Positions 61,975 to 64,000 of a DNA stretch of 64,000 nt are shown here, piece after piece. The stretch spans positions 341,501-405,500 of the forward strand of contig CAMXCT020001136.1 in NCBI GenBank assembly GCA_947184155.2. Reading direction: 5' to 3'. The translations under genes and the position numbers were made by a program. Numbering within the stretch: position 1 is the stretch's first letter; the number at the start of each line of letters is the position of its first letter. The notes beneath the pieces are model-generated. The model had not been told where the DNA came from, ran no database searches, and worked only from the letters and a program-made list of their open reading frames with translations. The DNA comes from Cladocopium goreaui. Taxonomy: Eukaryota; Sar; Dinophyceae; Suessiales; Symbiodiniaceae.

Positions 61975-64000
61975 CTTTCACAATTCAGCATACTCTGAGG
62001 GTTGATTATAAAACCAACTGGTCTTATACCCTCTGGCTATTTAACATAGCCATGGAAAATGGCCCATTATAGATGGTTTACCTATTGAAAAATGGTGATT
62101 TTCCATGGCTTTGTTAAATAACCAAATGGTAACTCATGATGCCAAACTCCGCTCCGACCAGTGTCGCAGTTGACATGCCACATCTCCGAGCACCAAACGC
62201 CTTGGTAGAGGGAGAGCCAGCCTTCGTTGCGCACGATGCCAGCCAGCATTCCCCATAGACCTTGATGATCACCTCCCGTGGTCTGAATCACCGCCTGCCA
62301 TGAAACGTTACGAAGACAGCTCCAAGCAGTGCTGAAGTGCTGGTCCCAAGATGGCGTACCTGGAAAAATCCTTCGAAGATGTTGAAAGATCGAAATGTTC
62401 AGCAACTATAAATAGTATCCGTTGGTTATATATCCCATTATATCAATATTATATCACCATAACATGTTTGGTAGTTCCATCATTCCTAGTTCGAAATGTC
62501 TAGTAACATTTCAAATGAGATAAACCATGGCAAACCATGGTAAACCATTTTCTGCCGCGCCTTGGCCCGGATCAAGGGATAGGTCAGCAGCGTGGCGACT
62601 GCCTTGGAGATGCCCGAGATCCAGAACCTGGGCGTAACGGCTGAAAAATGAGTGGGAGTGATGAAATTTCATCTATTGACATGCATTATCTATATATGAT
62701 CTATATATGATCTATATATGATCTATATATGATCTATACATTATATATACATTATCTATATGTTATCTATAAATATATATATGTCATTTTAAATAACTTG
62801 ACGTCTATCTAATATCCTGTTGGTTATGTTATATTGTCATATATATATACATACATGCATATTTTACATAAAGTCTATATATATACAGTATATATATTAT
62901 CACATATATACACATACATACATATTATTTATACATAAAGTCTATATTTGTATGATATGCTATCACATGTCATCATATGTTTCTATATGATCACTAAGAT
63001 TATCAGCTGGAACACGGTCAGTCTCCCACGCCATGAGCCCATCAAACATGGCAGGCTGACATGTCCGAGGAGCTCAAGAAACCCTCAGGAGGCGTGTTCC
63101 GAACCGCCTCAGGTCAGGGCGGAAATCTTCTGAAGAATTCTGGACATGTTTTGGATGTTTTTTTGTGAAGTATGTTGGAAGTATTTTGGAAGATATCGTC
63201 CCCATGATTCTCATGATTCTCATGATTTTTTCATGTATCCTGAATTTGTATCATAAAATCTCATGTTCTGCTCAGTAAACCGTGAGCATTTTGTCATGCC
63301 GCGCCTTGAGCGCGTCGGAGAGCTTTCCAACCTGCAACGTGTGAACGAGTGACTCAGTCGTCACTTGGATGACATGCCACAGCACAAACGTCCATAGCCA
63401 GTGGATCAAGGGATCCCATCAGGTTTCCGAGGCTGCTGCCAGAGTGAACATCAATGCAGGGTTCAAGGACAGCAACAAGGCCACTGGAAGCCTTGTGGTT
63501 GTGGCGCAACTGGTTGTCAGCAGCTTCAAGGCATCCATTGTCAGCATGAAAACGTCTTTCATCCCATCAAATATATATATATATAATTATATATATATAT
63601 TGAAACAGTATGAAACAGTTGAAACCACCACCAAAGCAAGGTTTCAGTACTGAGTTGCCCGGCCCTCGCCACAGGTCAGCCATGCCTCCAGTGCCTCGCT
63701 GCAGGCCATGCAGGGCAAACCATGGATGCCACAGCTGGTAACTTTGGGACAGCGACTCCCAATGCGGAAGAAGGTGTGAAAGAATCCCTTGGAGTTTGGG
63801 TCGGCCTGGCACAAGGCTGACACAGTGAAGGTATGTGAAGGTTGACTGGTCCGATTGTAGAAGATGCGTAGACTCAAGACTCCTCAAAGCCTCCTACGAA
63901 TCTGGTGCTAGACCTTTGCTTCTTTGCAGGGCAAACTTTGGGTCCTCTACTTTCGTGCGTACTCACCCTTGGTGCACTTCGAAGCCAAGAACGAATCTGG
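61894..64000 (-). CDS. mitochondrial carrier family (SLC25-like) gene, partial at the 5' side
   Basis: Seven minus-strand exons; six from 63,805 to 61,894 are phase-consistent. They carry carrier-family hallmarks: QRGTGGMADLWRGPGNS (EG..LWRG-like half-repeat end), LLLSLNPALMFT (even-numbered helix), SKAVATLLTYPLIRAKARQK (P-x-x-x-x-K/R signature helix), GMLAGIVRNEGWLSLYQG (matrix helix and EG motif) and YKTVLFNSLMMAAR (last helix). Carriers have six helices in three repeats and exchange metabolites or nucleotides across the inner mitochondrial or peroxisomal membrane. T-Y-P-L and S-x-NPA resemble the peroxisomal nucleotide carriers (SLC25A17 type), but substrate cannot be assigned. The first repeat lies beyond the right edge. 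Confidence 0.75.
62027..62131. mobile_element. TA-flanked foldback element
   Basis: 105 bp, TACCCTCTGGCTATTTAACA to TTAAATAACCAAATGGTA, in the intron between exons 62,194 and 61,974 of the carrier gene. Confidence 0.75.
62194..62294 (-). CDS. carrier gene, third matrix-helix exon
   Basis: 101 bp, acceptor atggcag|GCG, donor GTTTG|GTGCTC, coding GLWGMLAGIVRNEGWLSLYQ then GV, the EG-x-x-x-LY-x-G motif of carrier proteins. Confidence 0.7.
62546..62627 (-). CDS. carrier gene, helix 5 signature exon
   Basis: 82 bp, acceptor acgcccag|G, donor AAAATG|GTTTAC, coding FWISGISKAVATLLTYPLIR then AKARQKM. Contains the P-x-[x]-x-x-K carrier signature. Confidence 0.7.
62640..62990. repeat. TA-rich microsatellite with GATCTATATAT units
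   Basis: 62,692-62,740 has four or five 11-bp GATCTATATAT copies, followed by (TATA/CATA)n. It fills most of the intron between exons 63,288 and 62,627. Confidence 0.8.
63288..63331 (-). CDS. carrier gene, loop exon
   Basis: 44 bp, acceptor cgttgcag|GTT, GC donor AAAAT|GCTCAC, coding VGKLSDALKARHDK. Phase joins 62,546-62,627. Confidence 0.6.
63428..63523 (-). CDS. carrier gene, even-numbered helix exon
   Basis: 32 codons, phase 0 to 0, coding RLPVALLLSLNPALMFTLAA. The S-x-NPA pattern is typical of helix 2 or 4. The donor would be GA (GCCTCG|GAAACC); an upstream GC is the alternative. Confidence 0.55.
63651..63805 (-). CDS. carrier gene, repeat end with LWRG motif
   Basis: 155 bp, acceptor tgtgccag|GC, donor AACTCA|GTACTG, coding LWHPWFALHGLQRGTGGM and ADLWRGPGNS. 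Three frames are open, but only this one shows the carrier motif. The exon may begin at an internal AG in the same phase. Confidence 0.6.
63967..64000 (-). CDS. carrier gene, partial 5' exon
   Basis: Ends CACCAAGG|GTGAGTACG, a perfect donor. Only 34 bp are inside the window and the frame is not certain. A plus-strand acceptor (tttgcag|GGC at 63,930) makes the opposite strand possible too. Confidence 0.4.

Noticed and set aside
1..64000. Dinoflagellate spliced-leader relics, CRISPR arrays, rRNA genes
   Set aside because: The spliced-leader core (CCATTTTGGCTCAAG) was not seen on either strand. The tandem repeats lack spacer-repeat structure, and no rRNA-like conserved blocks were recognised.

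Overview
The window looks like nuclear DNA of a dinoflagellate, most likely a symbiodiniacean-type alga. This is inferred from gene architecture; no marker gene was found. Five things point there. (1) Every exon chain that can be assembled lies on the minus strand, giving one-way gene order over 64 kb. (2) Exons are short (about 24-350 bp), G+C-richer than the AT-rich introns, and often end in AG|GC donors mixed with GT and a few possible GA donors. (3) There is a single-exon gene with a ubiquitin-like head and about 20 near-identical 22-residue leucine-rich units, a familiar dinoflagellate type. (4) Introns are filled with small terminal-inverted-repeat elements, some of which start and end at splice sites. 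(5) There are abundant TA-rich microsatellites. No tRNA, rRNA, CRISPR array, operon or bacterial-type signal was seen.

Layout from left to right, all genes on the minus strand. 0.36-7.6 kb: a multi-exon voltage-gated cation-channel-like gene with S1-S3, pore helix, S6, C-terminal region and stop codon. 7.7-10.2 kb: AT-rich, essentially non-coding. 10.2-12.0 kb: the ubiquitin-like/LRR gene. 12.3-14.3 kb: a minisatellite and two isolated exons. 14.5-18.1 kb: a 285-bp tandem array with a conserved hairpin, then GT-rich satellite. 18.7-19.1 kb: a Gly-X-Y repeat exon with strong splice sites. 21.6-22.5 kb: an 815-bp inverted repeat. 23-29.8 kb: a gene for a multi-pass membrane protein of unknown family with a long cytosolic part; most exon junctions agree in phase. 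30.7-48.2 kb: many tiny exons coding Glu/Arg/Lys-rich coiled coil (38.6-48 kb), followed by acidic/Pro/Ser-rich low-complexity segments (30.7-38 kb). 48.5-59 kb: exons of at least one further unknown gene ending in a stop at 48,548. 61.9-64.0 kb: a mitochondrial-carrier-family (SLC25-like) gene that runs off the right edge.

The genes do not form a pathway that can be read from the sequence. What unites the window is the process shaping it: repeated insertion of short inverted-repeat elements into minus-strand genes, exon-module duplication in the coiled-coil gene, and tandem amplification of coding and non-coding units. Exon borders were set by eye from GT/GC/GA...AG sites plus reading-phase agreement between neighbouring exons. 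They are models, not transcript-confirmed.
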